A stretch of DNA of 64,000 nt, taken from the NCBI RefSeq assembly GCF_900091415.1, contig NZ_FMHU01000001.1, positions 1,054,001 through 1,118,000 of the forward strand, given 5' to 3'. Both the position numbers and the translations under genes were made by a program. The stretch is from Micromonospora inyonensis. GTDB taxonomy: Bacteria > Actinomycetota > Actinomycetes > Mycobacteriales > Micromonosporaceae. The notes under the pieces were generated by a model. The model ran no database searches. It was not told where the DNA came from and was given only the letters and a program-made list of their open reading frames with translations. Of this stretch, positions 24,827 through 37,093 are shown piece by piece; the first letter of the stretch is position 1; every line of letters begins with the position of its first letter.

Positions 24827-25624
24827 GTGACCACCACGAACCGGCCCGTGCGGACGGTGCGCTCCGCCGACGGCACCACGATCGCCTACGAGACCTCCGG
24901 GGAGGGGCCGCCGATCGTCCTGGTCGGTGGTGCCTTCAACGAGCGGACGACCGCGCGGCCGTTGGCCGCCGCCCTGGCACCGCACTTCACCGCGTACGCC
25001 TACGACCGTCGGGGGCGCGGCGACAGCGGGGACACCCTGCCGTACGCGGTCGACCGGGAGGTCGACGACCTCGCGGCACTGATCGGGGCGGCCGGCGGCT
25101 CGGCGTACGTCTACGGGCTCTCGTCGGGGGCGATCCTCGCCGCCCGGGCCACCGCCCGGGGGCTGCCGGTCACCGGCCTCGCCCTCTTCGAGCCGCCCTT
25201 CGCGGTGGAGGGGAACGCCGGTTCCCGACCGGACATCTCCACCACCCTGGCCGAGCTGATCGCGGCGGACCGCCGCGCGGAGGCCGTGGAACTCTTCATG
25301 ACCTCGGCGGTGGGGTTGTCGGCCGAACAGGCGGCCGGCATGCGGAACGACCCGAGCTGGCCGTTCCTGGAGCGGATGGCACACACCCTGGTGTACGACC
25401 TCACGATCACCGCCGACGGTGCCCTTCCCCGGGACGAGCTGGCCGCCGTCACGGTGCCCACCCTGGTGGTCGACAGCACGGCGAGCCCGGACTGGCTACG
25501 AGAGGCGGCCCACCGCACGGCCGATGCGGTTCCCGGGGCCCGGCGGCTCAGCATGACCGGCGGGTACCACGAGGTGCCTCCGGCCGACCTCGCCGTCGAA
25601 CTGCGCCGGTTCCTCCTCGGGTGA
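24827..25624 (+). CDS. alpha/beta hydrolase
   Basis: 265 residues, GTG start after GGGCGG. Alpha/beta-hydrolase fold: oxyanion region VLVGGAFNE, YDRRGRGDSGD, nucleophile elbow YGLSSGAIL (Ser near 103), acid region VVDSTASPDW and the catalytic His in MTGGYHEVPP. Close to the lactone/ester hydrolases common in actinobacteria. Substrate unknown. Monocistronic, ending in a hairpin. Confidence 0.85.
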   Translation: MTTTNRPVRTVRSADGTTIAYETSGEGPPIVLVGGAFNERTTARPLAAALAPHFTAYAYDRRGRGDSGDTLPYAVDREVDDLAALIGAAGGSAYVYGLSSGAILAARATARGLPVTGLALFEPPFAVEGNAGSRPDISTTLAELIAADRRAEAVELFMTSAVGLSAEQAAGMRNDPSWPFLERMAHTLVYDLTITADGALPRDELAAVTVPTLVVDSTASPDWLREAAHRTADAVPGARRLSMTGGYHEVPPADLAVELRRFLLG

Positions 25625-25654
25625 CCGGCGGTTCCCCCTCCGGTGACCGCCGGT
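25624..25654. terminator. terminator hairpin after hydrolase
   Basis: 9-bp inverted repeat ACCGGCGGT/ACCGCCGGT overlapping the hydrolase stop codon, facing the small convergent gene at 25717. Confidence 0.55.
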
Positions 25655-25716
25655 TCGGGTGGGGACCGCCGCGCCGGCCTCCCGTCAGAGCCGGCGCGGC
25701 GGTGGCTTCCGCCAGG

Positions 25717-25917
25717 TCAGCGGCAGGCGTAGCTGCCGCCCGGGCCGCGGTACGGCCGGGCCGGGTTCTCGATGACGGGATCGCCGCCATCGTCGGACGG
25801 GCCGAAGCGGCCGGCGTCCCGCTGGTCGCGGGCTTCCAGGTCGCGCAGCGCCCAACGCCCCGCAGAAGGCATGCGCCTGTTGATGGGAAGGTTCTCGTCG
25901 TTCAGGCTGGTGTTCAC
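25717..25917 (-). CDS. small hypothetical protein
   Basis: 66 residues, GTG start with GGGGGA about 4 bases upstream. The N-terminus is MNTSLNDENLPINRRM and the C-terminus ends GGSYACR. Size and polar composition resemble precursor peptides, but there is no maturation enzyme gene nearby, so no peptide natural product is claimed. The upstream region contains a 16-base palindrome. Confidence 0.5.
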   Translation of the reverse strand: MNTSLNDENLPINRRMPSAGRWALRDLEARDQRDAGRFGPSDDGGDPVIENPARPYRGPGGSYACR

Positions 25918-26418
25918 GATTCCCCCACATTCCGAGGGCCGGCGACGCTCCCGCCGGCACGGGATCCCGCGTTTCCGCGAGAATGCCTGAGGCTATCGAT
26001 GGTGATACCAGTCGTGGACAGTAAGAAAGCTGCGAGGGCAACTAACAACTAGGCGGTTGATCAACCGCAACCGAACGGCCCATATGACACAGGTGATCGG
26101 CGCACACCTATGCACTGAGGGTGATCGTGCAGGTCGGCACCGGTAAACCCCCGCCAGGGCGCCTGTCGACGGCCAGGAAAGAGGGGGCGGGGCGGCGGGT
26201 GTGACCACGCCGACGACCTTTGCGAACCGGTTTTGGGTACGCGATTCCCAGGACAATGCGCAGGTGGATGCATCCTCGCCGTGATTCCGGCAGGAACACC
26301 CCCGCCGCCGGTACGCGCGCGCAACGCGGTTCCTGCCATCGGACTGTGCGATGGCGCCCACGTCGCCGACGTGTGTCGACTGTGGACACGCGAGGAAACG
26401 ACGATACGGCATCGACGG
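25918..26418. other. intergenic region with perfect palindrome
   Basis: About 500 bases without a credible gene. At 26053-26068 lies GCGGTTGATCAACCGC, a perfect 16-base palindrome typical of a dimeric repressor site, about 135 bases upstream of the small gene at 25917. Confidence 0.5.
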
Positions 26419-27099
26419 TCAGCCGGGCCATGGCGGGCCCGCCGGTGGGACCGGGCCGGCGCCGGGGCGGGCCGTCGCGCACCGGACCGTCCCGGCCAGG
26501 GCAGCCGGATCCCGGTGGCCGGCCACCCCGGGTCGCGCCGCGAGGTACTCGACGATCCGGTCGGCGGTCCAGCCGTGCGACTCGGCGAGCCCGGCGGCGA
26601 GCACACCGAGGTACGCCGCGGCGGGCGGGTTCCACGGGACGTCGCCGGCCCGCCCGGGTGCGGTGAACGTCAGCAGCGGGTACCCCTCCCGGTCCCCGGC
26701 ACAGACCAGGGTCTCGTACCGGCCGGGACCGACCGCCACCGCGCCCCGTTTCACGGCGGCGGCGAGCAGCGCCAGGTCCGCGCCCGGTGGGCGGTACATC
26801 TCCTGCGCGGCGACGTCGGCGAACTGCCCGGCGGTGAGGAGGTACGCCCGGGCGGCGACCGTGCCCGGCAGCTCCGGGTCGTAGAAGGCCATCCCACCGG
26901 TCCAGGCCCGCGACTCGCCCGTGAAGTAGATCCCGCCGGCAAGGAGGACCGGAACGCTGCGGCGCGGCGGACGCCGGTCCCGGCATCCCGGGTACGTCCG
27001 CAGCCCGCCGGGCGGTCGCCCGCCGCCGAGGTAGCAGCCGAGCCGGGCGGCGTGCAGGTTCGAGCCGTACGCGACGTACCACACCAGGTCCGACGACAT
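26419..27099 (-). CDS. gamma-glutamylcyclotransferase-like protein
   Basis: 226 residues, ATG 27099 preceded by GGGGAGG. The N-terminal WYVAYGSNLHAARL is the substrate-loop signature of the gamma-glutamylcyclotransferase (AIG2/GGCT) fold, which releases 5-oxoproline from gamma-glutamyl groups. The general acid Glu is expected in the middle of the domain. The C-terminal 60 residues are an unusual Ala/Gly/Pro-rich extension. The natural substrate is not predictable. Confidence 0.75.
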   Translation of the reverse strand: MSSDLVWYVAYGSNLHAARLGCYLGGGRPPGGLRTYPGCRDRRPPRRSVPVLLAGGIYFTGESRAWTGGMAFYDPELPGTVAARAYLLTAGQFADVAAQEMYRPPGADLALLAAAVKRGAVAVGPGRYETLVCAGDREGYPLLTFTAPGRAGDVPWNPPAAAYLGVLAAGLAESHGWTADRIVEYLAARPGVAGHRDPAALAGTVRCATARPGAGPVPPAGPPWPG

Positions 27100-27269
27100 C
27101 GACACCTCCCCGTACGCCCACGGTAACCACCGCCGGCGTCCACAGGCTGCGTCCACAGCCTGTGGATAGAACGTGTGTACGAGCAGCCGGGCGGTCATCC
27201 CCTCCTGGGTACCCTTGGTCGCACGGCCCGTGGCCGCTCACCCGCCCCCCGACCTGGAACGACGCCCCC

Positions 27270-28739
27270 GTGGACCTGGACCGAGTCATCCGTGACGTCA
27301 CGGTGCGCCTCCCGATGGCGTCCACCGCGGTCGAGGCGTGCCAGTGGACCGTCAGCACCCTCTCCCGGTACGCCCCGGCGACCATCTCCGTCCTGCTCCA
27401 GGTCCACGACCGGCTGCGCTGCGTCGCGGCGACCGGCTCCTGGCAGGTCTACGCCACCGTGCCACCGAAGGCCGGAATCGTCGGCCGGGTCTACGCCTCG
27501 GGCAGCGGGGTCACCGTGGCCCGGGTCGCCGACGACCCGGACTACCTGCCCATCCGGCCGGACGTGACCGCCGAGGTCTGCGTACCGGTGGTCGGCCCGG
27601 CGGGCCAGCCGCTCGGCGTGCTGGACCTCCAGTGGTGCCAGCCGGTGGAGCTGGGCCCGTGGCGGGAGACCGCCGAGCGGGTCGCCAACCGGCTCGGCGC
27701 GCGGATCGTGGCACTGGGCGGTCCACCGGCCGAGACGCGCAGCGAGAAGATGCTCCGGCACGCCGCCGCGCTGACCGCCGCCCCCACCGAGTGGGAGCTG
27801 ACGACCGCCGCGATCTACGCGGCCCGGGACGTCTCCACACTCTCCGCGGCCGTGCTGGTCCTGCCCGGCCCGGACGGTCCCCGGCTCGGGCGTGACCACC
27901 CGCGCCGGGACGAGCATGACGCTCCCCCGGGAGCAGGTTCCCCGCCCCGCGCGCCGGGCGACCTCGAGGACCGGGTGCGGGCCGAACTGGTCGAGGCGGG
28001 TCCGGAGCCGCTGGGCCGCATGATGAGCCGGGCACACCGGTACGGTGCCGGCTACACCCTGGGCGAGGCCGGAAACCCGCCGGTCGAGGACCATCAGCCG
28101 CTGGCCCGGGCCGGGGTCCGCACGCTGATCACCGCGCCGGTCGGGCCGCCCGATGACGGCGGTGTCCTGCTCGTCGCCGACGAACGGCTGCTCCGGCCGG
28201 ACCCGACCACGGTCAACCTGATCGAGTTGCTGGCCGGCCAGGCATGGACCTGCCTGGACCGGCTGCGCACCCTGGCCCGGCTACGCGAGCGGGCCAGCTC
28301 CGACCCGCTCACCGGGCTGCGGCACACGGGACCGTTCGGCGAGCGGATCGCCACCGCCACGCCGGGGCGTACCGCCCTGCTGGCGATCGACGTCGACGGT
28401 TTCAAGAGCGTCAACGACACGTACGGCCACCAGGCGGGCGACCGGGTGCTGATCAGGCTCGCCCGGGCCCTGGAGGCCGCGCTGCGCCAGGGGGACGAGC
28501 TGTACCGGGTCGGCGGGGACGAGTTCGTGGCGGTGATCGAGGTCAGCCGTCCGGACGAGGCGGTCCGGATCGCCGAACGGCTCGCCCAGGCGGCCCGGGG
28601 CATCGGCCGGACGATCAGCGTCGGGGTCGCCCTGCCCCGGCGCGGGGAGTCTCCCGAGTCGACGCTTCGCCGCGCCGACCAGGCCCTCTACGCGGTCAAG
28701 CGCCGGGGGCGCGACGGCGTCCAACTCGCCGCCGCCTGA
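27270..28739 (+). CDS. GAF-GGDEF diguanylate cyclase
   Basis: 489 residues, soluble. A GAF-like sensor domain (about 20-160, GIVGRVYASGSGVTVAR) and a second degenerate GAF region precede a C-terminal GGDEF domain with an intact GGDEF active site at 415-419. An RQGD inhibitory site lies exactly five residues before it (406-409), so the enzyme should make cyclic di-GMP and be product-inhibited. GTG 27270 is chosen as the codon closest to the domain start. The stop codon begins a short tandem repeat. Confidence 0.88.
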   Translation: MDLDRVIRDVTVRLPMASTAVEACQWTVSTLSRYAPATISVLLQVHDRLRCVAATGSWQVYATVPPKAGIVGRVYASGSGVTVARVADDPDYLPIRPDVTAEVCVPVVGPAGQPLGVLDLQWCQPVELGPWRETAERVANRLGARIVALGGPPAETRSEKMLRHAAALTAAPTEWELTTAAIYAARDVSTLSAAVLVLPGPDGPRLGRDHPRRDEHDAPPGAGSPPRAPGDLEDRVRAELVEAGPEPLGRMMSRAHRYGAGYTLGEAGNPPVEDHQPLARAGVRTLITAPVGPPDDGGVLLVADERLLRPDPTTVNLIELLAGQAWTCLDRLRTLARLRERASSDPLTGLRHTGPFGERIATATPGRTALLAIDVDGFKSVNDTYGHQAGDRVLIRLARALEAALRQGDELYRVGGDEFVAVIEVSRPDEAVRIAERLAQAARGIGRTISVGVALPRRGESPESTLRRADQALYAVKRRGRDGVQLAAA

Positions 28740-28783
28740 GCACCTGAGCACCTGCACGCCTGAGCACCTGCACGCCTGAGGTG
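28737..28783. repeat. tandem repeat beginning at the GGDEF stop codon
   Basis: A partial and two full copies of a 16-base unit TGAGCACCTGCACGCC, the first TGA being the real stop codon. It runs directly into the dispersed hairpin. Confidence 0.7.
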
Positions 28784-28838
28784 GTAGCAGGGGACCCCTG
28801 CTCATCAAAAAGCGGTAACAAGGGTCCCCTGCTACCAC
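28781..28838. repeat. dispersed hairpin repeat, copy 1
   Basis: 58 bases. 17-bp perfect stem GTGGTAGCAGGGGACCC and complement with a 24-base loop that contains AAAAGCGGTAACAA. A second copy of equal length lies at 37551-37608. It sits between convergent genes, so it can act as a terminator, and resembles a dispersed REP-like element. Confidence 0.75.
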
Positions 28839-28860
28839 CCGACAGAGCGGCGGCCGCCGC

Positions 28861-28924
28861 TCAGCAGGTGCGGAACTGAGCGGGTGCGGAACTCAGCGGG
28901 TGCGGAACTCAGCGGGTGCGGAAC
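28861..28924. repeat. tandem repeat beginning at the asd stop codon
   Basis: About four copies of the 16-base unit CTCAGCGGGTGCGGAA (the first divergent). On the reverse strand each full copy repeats the last four asd codons and its stop. Confidence 0.75.
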
Positions 28925-29970
28925 TCAGCGGCGAGCAGCTCGGCGATCTGCGCGGTGTTCAGGGCGGCCCCCTTGCGCAGGTTGTCGCCGGTGACGAAGA
29001 GATCCAGGGCCCGGGGGTCGTCGAGGGCGCGACGGATCCGGCCGACCCAGGAGGGGTCGGTGCCGACCGCGTCGATCGGCATCGGGAACTCACCCGAGGC
29101 CGGATCGTCGACCAGGATCACCCCGGGCGCGTTGCGCAGCGCCTCGCGGGCACCCTCGGCGTCCACCTCGGCGGCGAAGACGGCGTGTACGGCCACCGAG
29201 TGCCCGGTCACCACCGGGACCCGTACGCAGGTGGCGGAGACCTTGAGGTCGGGCAGGCCGAGGATCTTGCGCGACTCGTTGCGGATCTTCATCTCCTCGG
29301 ACGACCAGCCGCCGTCGGCGAGCGAGCCGGCCCAGGGGACCACGTTCAGCGCCAGCGGCGCGGGGAACGGGCCCAGCTCGTCCCCGACCGCCTGGCGGAC
29401 GTTGCCCGGACGGGAGCCGAGCGCCCGGTCCCCGGCGATCTTGCCGAGCTGGGTGTGCAGGGTGTCCACGCCGGCCTGCCCCGCCCCCGACACCGCCTGG
29501 TACGAGGCGAGCACCAGCTCGCGCAGGCCGTACTCACGGTGCAGCGGCGCGACGGCGACGATCATCGCGAGGGTGGTGCAGTTCGCGTTGGCGATGATCC
29601 CCTTGGGACGGTTCCGCACCTGCTCCGGATTGATCTCGGGAACCACGAGCGGAACGTCGCGGTCCATCCGGAACGCCCCGGAGTTGTCGACCGCGACCGC
29701 GCCCCGGCTGACCGCGACCGGTGCCCACTCGGCGGAGACCTCGTCCGGCACGTCGAACATGGCGACGTCGACGCCGTCGAACGCCTCCGGCGTCAACGCC
29801 TGGACGACCAGTTCCTCGCCCCGGCAGCGCAACCGCCGCCCGGCGGACCGCGCCGAGGCGATCAGCCGGATCTCGCCCCAGACGTTCTTGCGGGCCGAGA
29901 GCAGTTCACACATCACGGTGCCGACCGCACCGGTCGCCCCGACCACGGCGAGGGTGGGCAGCGACGCCAT
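28909..29970 (-). CDS. asd: aspartate-semialdehyde dehydrogenase
   Basis: 353 residues. NADP-binding VVGATGAVG at 9-17, active-site Cys 131 in NANCTT, and the substrate-binding [10 protein letters not shown] segment. It converts aspartyl phosphate to the semialdehyde on the route to lysine, diaminopimelate, threonine and methionine. It follows lysC by five bases in the classic lysC-asd operon. The 3' end lies within a short tandem repeat that duplicates its last codons and stop. Confidence 0.95.
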   Translation of the reverse strand: MASLPTLAVVGATGAVGTVMCELLSARKNVWGEIRLIASARSAGRRLRCRGEELVVQALTPEAFDGVDVAMFDVPDEVSAEWAPVAVSRGAVAVDNSGAFRMDRDVPLVVPEINPEQVRNRPKGIIANANCTTLAMIVAVAPLHREYGLRELVLASYQAVSGAGQAGVDTLHTQLGKIAGDRALGSRPGNVRQAVGDELGPFPAPLALNVVPWAGSLADGGWSSEEMKIRNESRKILGLPDLKVSATCVRVPVVTGHSVAVHAVFAAEVDAEGAREALRNAPGVILVDDPASGEFPMPIDAVGTDPSWVGRIRRALDDPRALDLFVTGDNLRKGAALNTAQIAELLAAEFRTR

Positions 29971-29975
29971 CGGCG

Positions 29976-31241
<1,266 letters not shown>

Positions 31242-31470
31242 GACGGCGCACTCCCTCCCAGCAGCCCTGAGCGTGCCGACGCCGCCGGGTGAGTGGCCGG
31301 CGGCGCGGGTCAGACCTCCCCAGGGTATCCGGCGGCCCTCTCCGGCAGGTCAGGTGATCCCACGATCCGGCCGGGAGCGGCCCACGCCACATCGGTCGCA
31401 CGCGCGACACGCCGTCGCCCCATGGCCCTGCGGGGTCCCCTACGACGGGGCAGGACCGGAGAATGGGCGG

Positions 31471-32292
31471 GTGCCTACCGGTGTCCACCTCCACGCCGCG
31501 CGCCGCCGACCGACCGTCCTGCTCGCGCTCGCCGTCCCCCTCCTGCTCGCCACCAGCGTCTCCCTGGCGGGCTGCACCTCGGAGGAGCCCCCGACCGAAC
31601 CACCCGAGCCCGCCGGGGGCAGCCCGACACCTGCCCGCGCGGACGGCGCGCGCGACGACCTGGCCGCCCTCGCGGCAGCGGCGCAGGACCGCCACCTCAC
31701 CGCCCGGTACACCCTCACCGCCGAGGACGGATCCACCCGGACGATCATCGTGACCAGCGCCAACGACGGCAGTTGGCGGGTCGACGTCCCGGGTTGGGCG
31801 CTCGGCGGCACGGTGGACGTCGCGCTGGTCAGCACCGCCGAGGGGTTCTTCCAATGCGCGTTGCCCTCGGCGACCCGCCCCGGGCCGGCCGGCTGCGTAC
31901 GCCTCGGCGACCCGGACGACACGATCCCCCGGCGTCTGGATCCCCGGGTGCAGCACCCCTTCACCGACTGGCTCGACGTCCTCACCGACCGCCAGGCTCC
32001 GCTCGCGGTCTCGGTCAGCCGGCCGTTACCCGGTGCCACCGGCACCTGCTACTCGGTGGAGTCCACCTCGGCGTCGCTGAATCCGCCGCTGGACGTGGGG
32101 ATCTACTGCTACGACACGGACGGCACGCCGACCGCCGTCCGGACGGCCCTCGGGACGCTCCGGTTGGCCGGCCCGCCCGGTCCCGCCCCGGCGACCGTGC
32201 AGTTGGCCGGCCCGGTGACCGAGGGCGAACCGGTCGAGGCCGCCGCCCCCACCCCGGGCGAGTCGGGCACGGAACCCACCACGACACCGTGA
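31471..32292 (+). CDS. lipoprotein of unknown function
   Basis: 273 residues, GTG start. The signal peptide ends in a lipobox SLAGC (Cys near residue 30), then a Pro/Thr linker and a beta-rich domain (ARYTLTAEDGSTRTIIVTS). The fold may resemble LppX/LprG-type lipid carriers, but similarity is only at the level of pattern. The C-terminus is a low-complexity Pro/Glu/Thr tail. Between lysC and leuA with no shared operon. Confidence 0.75.
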   Translation: MPTGVHLHAARRRPTVLLALAVPLLLATSVSLAGCTSEEPPTEPPEPAGGSPTPARADGARDDLAALAAAAQDRHLTARYTLTAEDGSTRTIIVTSANDGSWRVDVPGWALGGTVDVALVSTAEGFFQCALPSATRPGPAGCVRLGDPDDTIPRRLDPRVQHPFTDWLDVLTDRQAPLAVSVSRPLPGATGTCYSVESTSASLNPPLDVGIYCYDTDGTPTAVRTALGTLRLAGPPGPAPATVQLAGPVTEGEPVEAAAPTPGESGTEPTTTP

Positions 32293-32443
32293 GCAACCAT
32301 CACGGTACGGGTGCGGTTGCCCACGACTTGTCACCCTTCCGTTCGGGCGGGTGACGCGGCAGGGAAGGCTCGGCTGAGCTGGCGCTGTCAGCTGCGTCTC
32401 AAAGTCCGGAAGGTCATTTCCGCGAGCCGATCTGATCACGTAG

Positions 32444-34465
<2,022 letters not shown>

Positions 34466-34564
34466 GCTGCTGGCTGGCTCCCGCCAGCACGCGGGGGCCC
34501 GCCAGCACGGTGGTCGGGCTCGGCATCACCCGTCCCCGGCGGCCGGGATGCCGCGGGACGGGAC

Positions 34565-36025
34565 CTAGTCCCGCCTCCCCTCCGGGGCTGCGGCGGATCC
34601 GGTGGCCGGGGCACCGGTCAGCAGGAGCCCGGCCAGCAGGGCGGCGGCCACCAGCAGCCCCGCGCTCCAGAGCAGTGCGCCCCGGTACGCATGGGTCAGC
34701 TCGGCGGCCTGCTCGTAGCCGGTGCCGGAGAGGCCGACCAGCAGCGGCAGCGCGGCCACCGCCAGCAGCCCGCCGACCCGGGAGGCGGCGTTGTTGAAGC
34801 CACTGGCCACCCCGGCGAAGCGGTCGGCGACCGCGGCCAGCACCGAGGCGGTCAGCGGCGCCACGACCAGGGTGAGCCCCAGGCCGAACAGGGTCACCCC
34901 GGGCAGCACGTCCGTCCAGTACGAGGCACCCGGCCCGACCCCGCGCAGCACCAGCAGACCGAGGGCGGCGAGCACCGGCCCGACGGCCAACGGCAGCCGG
35001 GGGCCGATCCGGCCGGCGAGCGCCCCGGCCCGCGCCGAGCCGACCAGGAGCAGCAGGGTCAGCGGCAGGGTGGCCAGACCGGTCCGCAGCGCCGACCAGC
35101 CGACCACGTTCTGGAGGTGGACGGCGAGGAAGAAGCTGAAGCCACCGAGCGCCGCGTACACCGCCACGGTGAACACGTTCAGCACGGTGAAGCGCCGGCT
35201 GTGGAACAGGGTGGGTGGGAGCATCGCCCCGTCCCCGCGTCGCCGCTCGACGAGGACGAAGGCCGCTGCGGCGACCACCCCCACCAGTGCCGCGCCCAGT
35301 ACCGGCGCGGCGGTCGGGCCACGCCCGGGGGCGTCGATCAGGGCGTACGTGACACCGGCCAGGCCGAGCGCGCCGAGCAGCGCCCCGAGCACGTCGAACC
35401 GGTGGCGCTTTCCGGGCGCGCCGCGCCGGGAGACGTCCTCGTCCCGGCTCTCCGGCATCCACCGCAGCGCGACCAGCACCAGGGGCACGGCGAGCACCAC
35501 GTTGACCAGGAAGATCCACCGCCAGGAGAGGGTGTCGATCAACCATCCGCCGACGAGCGGGCCGAGCGCGGTGGAGAAGCCGGAGAGGCCGGCCCAGGTG
35601 CCGATCGCCCGGCCCCGGTCGTCCGGATGGAAGCTCGCCTGGAGCACCGAGAGTGAGCCGGGGGTGAGCAACGCGCCACCCGCCCCTTGGAGGATCCGGG
35701 CCACGACCAGCCACCCGGTGCCCTGGGCCAGGCCGCAGAGCGCCGAGGCGACGGCGAACCAGACCACGCCGTACAGGAAGAGCCTGCGGCGTCCGAAGCG
35801 ATCGCCGAGGGCCCCGCCGAGCAGGACGAACGCGGCCAGCATCAACGCATAGCCGTTTATCGTCCATTGGAGATCGGCGACGGTCGCCCCGAGATCCTCA
35901 CCGAGCCGGGGCAGGGCCACGTTCACCACGGTCGCGTCCAGAAAGACCATGCCGGAGGCGAGGATCGCGGCGAGCAGGGTTCCCCTTCCGGCGGCAGTGC
36001 CCGTGCGCAGGGTGGGGGTGGTCAT
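34565..36025 (-). CDS. MFS drug/proton antiporter, DHA2 (14-TMS) family
   Basis: 486 residues, strongly hydrophobic with about 14 membrane segments. EmrB/QacA motifs are visible: FLDATVVNVALP in helix 1, LGGALGDRFGRRRLF in the loop after helix 2, and GPLVGGWL (motif C, antiporters) in helix 5. Predicted multidrug exporter. No regulator adjacent; the next gene upstream is a TnpB remnant on the opposite strand. Confidence 0.88.
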   Translation of the reverse strand: MTTPTLRTGTAAGRGTLLAAILASGMVFLDATVVNVALPRLGEDLGATVADLQWTINGYALMLAAFVLLGGALGDRFGRRRLFLYGVVWFAVASALCGLAQGTGWLVVARILQGAGGALLTPGSLSVLQASFHPDDRGRAIGTWAGLSGFSTALGPLVGGWLIDTLSWRWIFLVNVVLAVPLVLVALRWMPESRDEDVSRRGAPGKRHRFDVLGALLGALGLAGVTYALIDAPGRGPTAAPVLGAALVGVVAAAAFVLVERRRGDGAMLPPTLFHSRRFTVLNVFTVAVYAALGGFSFFLAVHLQNVVGWSALRTGLATLPLTLLLLVGSARAGALAGRIGPRLPLAVGPVLAALGLLVLRGVGPGASYWTDVLPGVTLFGLGLTLVVAPLTASVLAAVADRFAGVASGFNNAASRVGGLLAVAALPLLVGLSGTGYEQAAELTHAYRGALLWSAGLLVAAALLAGLLLTGAPATGSAAAPEGRRD

Positions 36026-36096
36026 CGAATCCCTCCCGTGGGTACCCCGGCCAGCAGGCCAGGGAGGGCAACGGAACCTCCTACGGGCGCTCGCGG

Positions 36097-36360
36097 GTGT
36101 CGGCCGAGTTCACCCCGTTTACCGTGACGGTGTCCCGCGACAGCGCGGGGCGGTGGGTCGTGTCCCTGCGCTGGGAGGACCGCGGCGTCAACGCGGCGCG
36201 TGACATTCTGGCGGCTGCTGCCTGTGGAGCCGGTGTAGGACCTCAACGGGACTCCTCCCGGACGGGCGGTCGGCGACGAAGCAGGAACCCCCGGGACGGC
36301 CCGGAGGATCCCCGCCCTCCGGGGCGGGGAGGATGCCAAGGTCTCCAATCTGCCTCCTCG
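36097..36360 (+). pseudogene. TnpB (IS200/IS605 family) remnant
   Basis: The frame from 36097 reads FTVTVSRDSAGRWVVSL, the mid-protein strand of TnpB, and jumps at once to GVNAARDILAAAACGAGV, part of the C-terminal RuvC/zinc region, so some 200 residues are missing. The usual C-terminal KQEPPGRPGG follows in another frame, showing a frameshift too. A right-end hairpin is retained. The nuclease must be inactive. Confidence 0.7.
36309..36330. repeat. IS200/IS605 right-end hairpin (omega-RNA region)
   Basis: TCCCCGCCC/GGGCGGGGA with loop TCCG, at the 3' end of the TnpB remnant where intact elements encode the right end and the guide-RNA scaffold. Confidence 0.6.
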
Positions 36361-36436
36361 GATATGAGAGTTGCCACGAAACGCCGAAGCCGCACCGTCG
36401 TTGCCGTGCGGATCCCCGGAAACCCCGCAAGCTAAA

Positions 36437-37093
36437 AGGGTGTCGTCTCCACGTACCAGAACAGGACCCCGTGCCCTCGCGGCGACCGCGTTCGTCGCGG
36501 TGCTCGCTCTCGGCGCCGCCGGCTGCGGCACCGTGGCGGAACCGGACGCCCCGCCCCCCGGCAGCGGCGGCAACGCCAGCGAGAAGCTGGAGACCCTGAC
36601 CGTGGCGAAGGCCGGTTCGATGCGGGGCTACAGCCGGGAACGGTTCCCGCACTGGCGGGACACCGGCAAGAACTGCGACGTCCGGGACAGCGTCCTCGAG
36701 CGGGACGGCAGCGACATCAAACGCTCCGGCTGCAACGTGGTCGCCGGCCGCTGGGAGAGCGTGTACGACAACCGCGCCTTCACCGACCCGTCCGACGTGG
36801 ACGTCGACCACATGGTGCCGTTGGCGAACGCGTGGCGCTCGGGCGCGGCCGAGTGGGACGACACGCAGCGGGGCGAGTTCGCCAACGACCTGACCCGGCC
36901 GCAGCTCATCGCGGTTTCGGCCTCCTCCAACCGGGCAAAGGGTGACCAGGACCCGTCGCAGTGGAAGCCGGCGAACCGTTCGTACTGGTGCCAGTACGCC
37001 GAGAGCTGGGTGACGGTCAAGCACCACTGGCAGCTCTCGGTGACCAGCGCCGAGAAGGCCGCCCTGGCGGACATGTTGGAGGAGTGCGTGTGA
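36437..37093 (+). CDS. secreted lipoprotein with HNH nuclease-like (DUF1524) domain
   Basis: 218 residues, GTG start. The signal peptide ends in GAAGC (lipobox). The mature part has the DUF1524/GmrSD C-terminal pattern: DVDHMVPLANAWRSGA with the catalytic His, then FANDLTRPQLIAVSASSNRAKG and the closing KADQDPSQW-like segment (GDQDPSQWKP). Secreted relatives are common in actinobacteria and are expected to cut extracellular DNA, though this is not proven. Overlaps the next gene by four bases (GTGA-type coupling). Confidence 0.82.
   Translation, partial: RVSSPRTRTGPRALAATAFVAVLALGAAGCGTVAEPDAPPPGSGGNASEKLETLTVAKAGSMRGYSRERFPHWRDTGKNCDVRDSVLERDGSDIKRSGCNVVAGRWESVYDNRAFTDPSDVDVDHMVPLANAWRSGAAEWDDTQRGEFANDLTRPQLIAVSASSNRAKGDQDPSQWKPANRSYWCQYAESWVTVKHHWQLSVTSAEKAALADMLEECV

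Noticed and set aside
25717..25917. Ribosomal peptide natural-product precursor
   Set aside because: No maturation, protease or export gene next to it; kept only as a small hypothetical protein.
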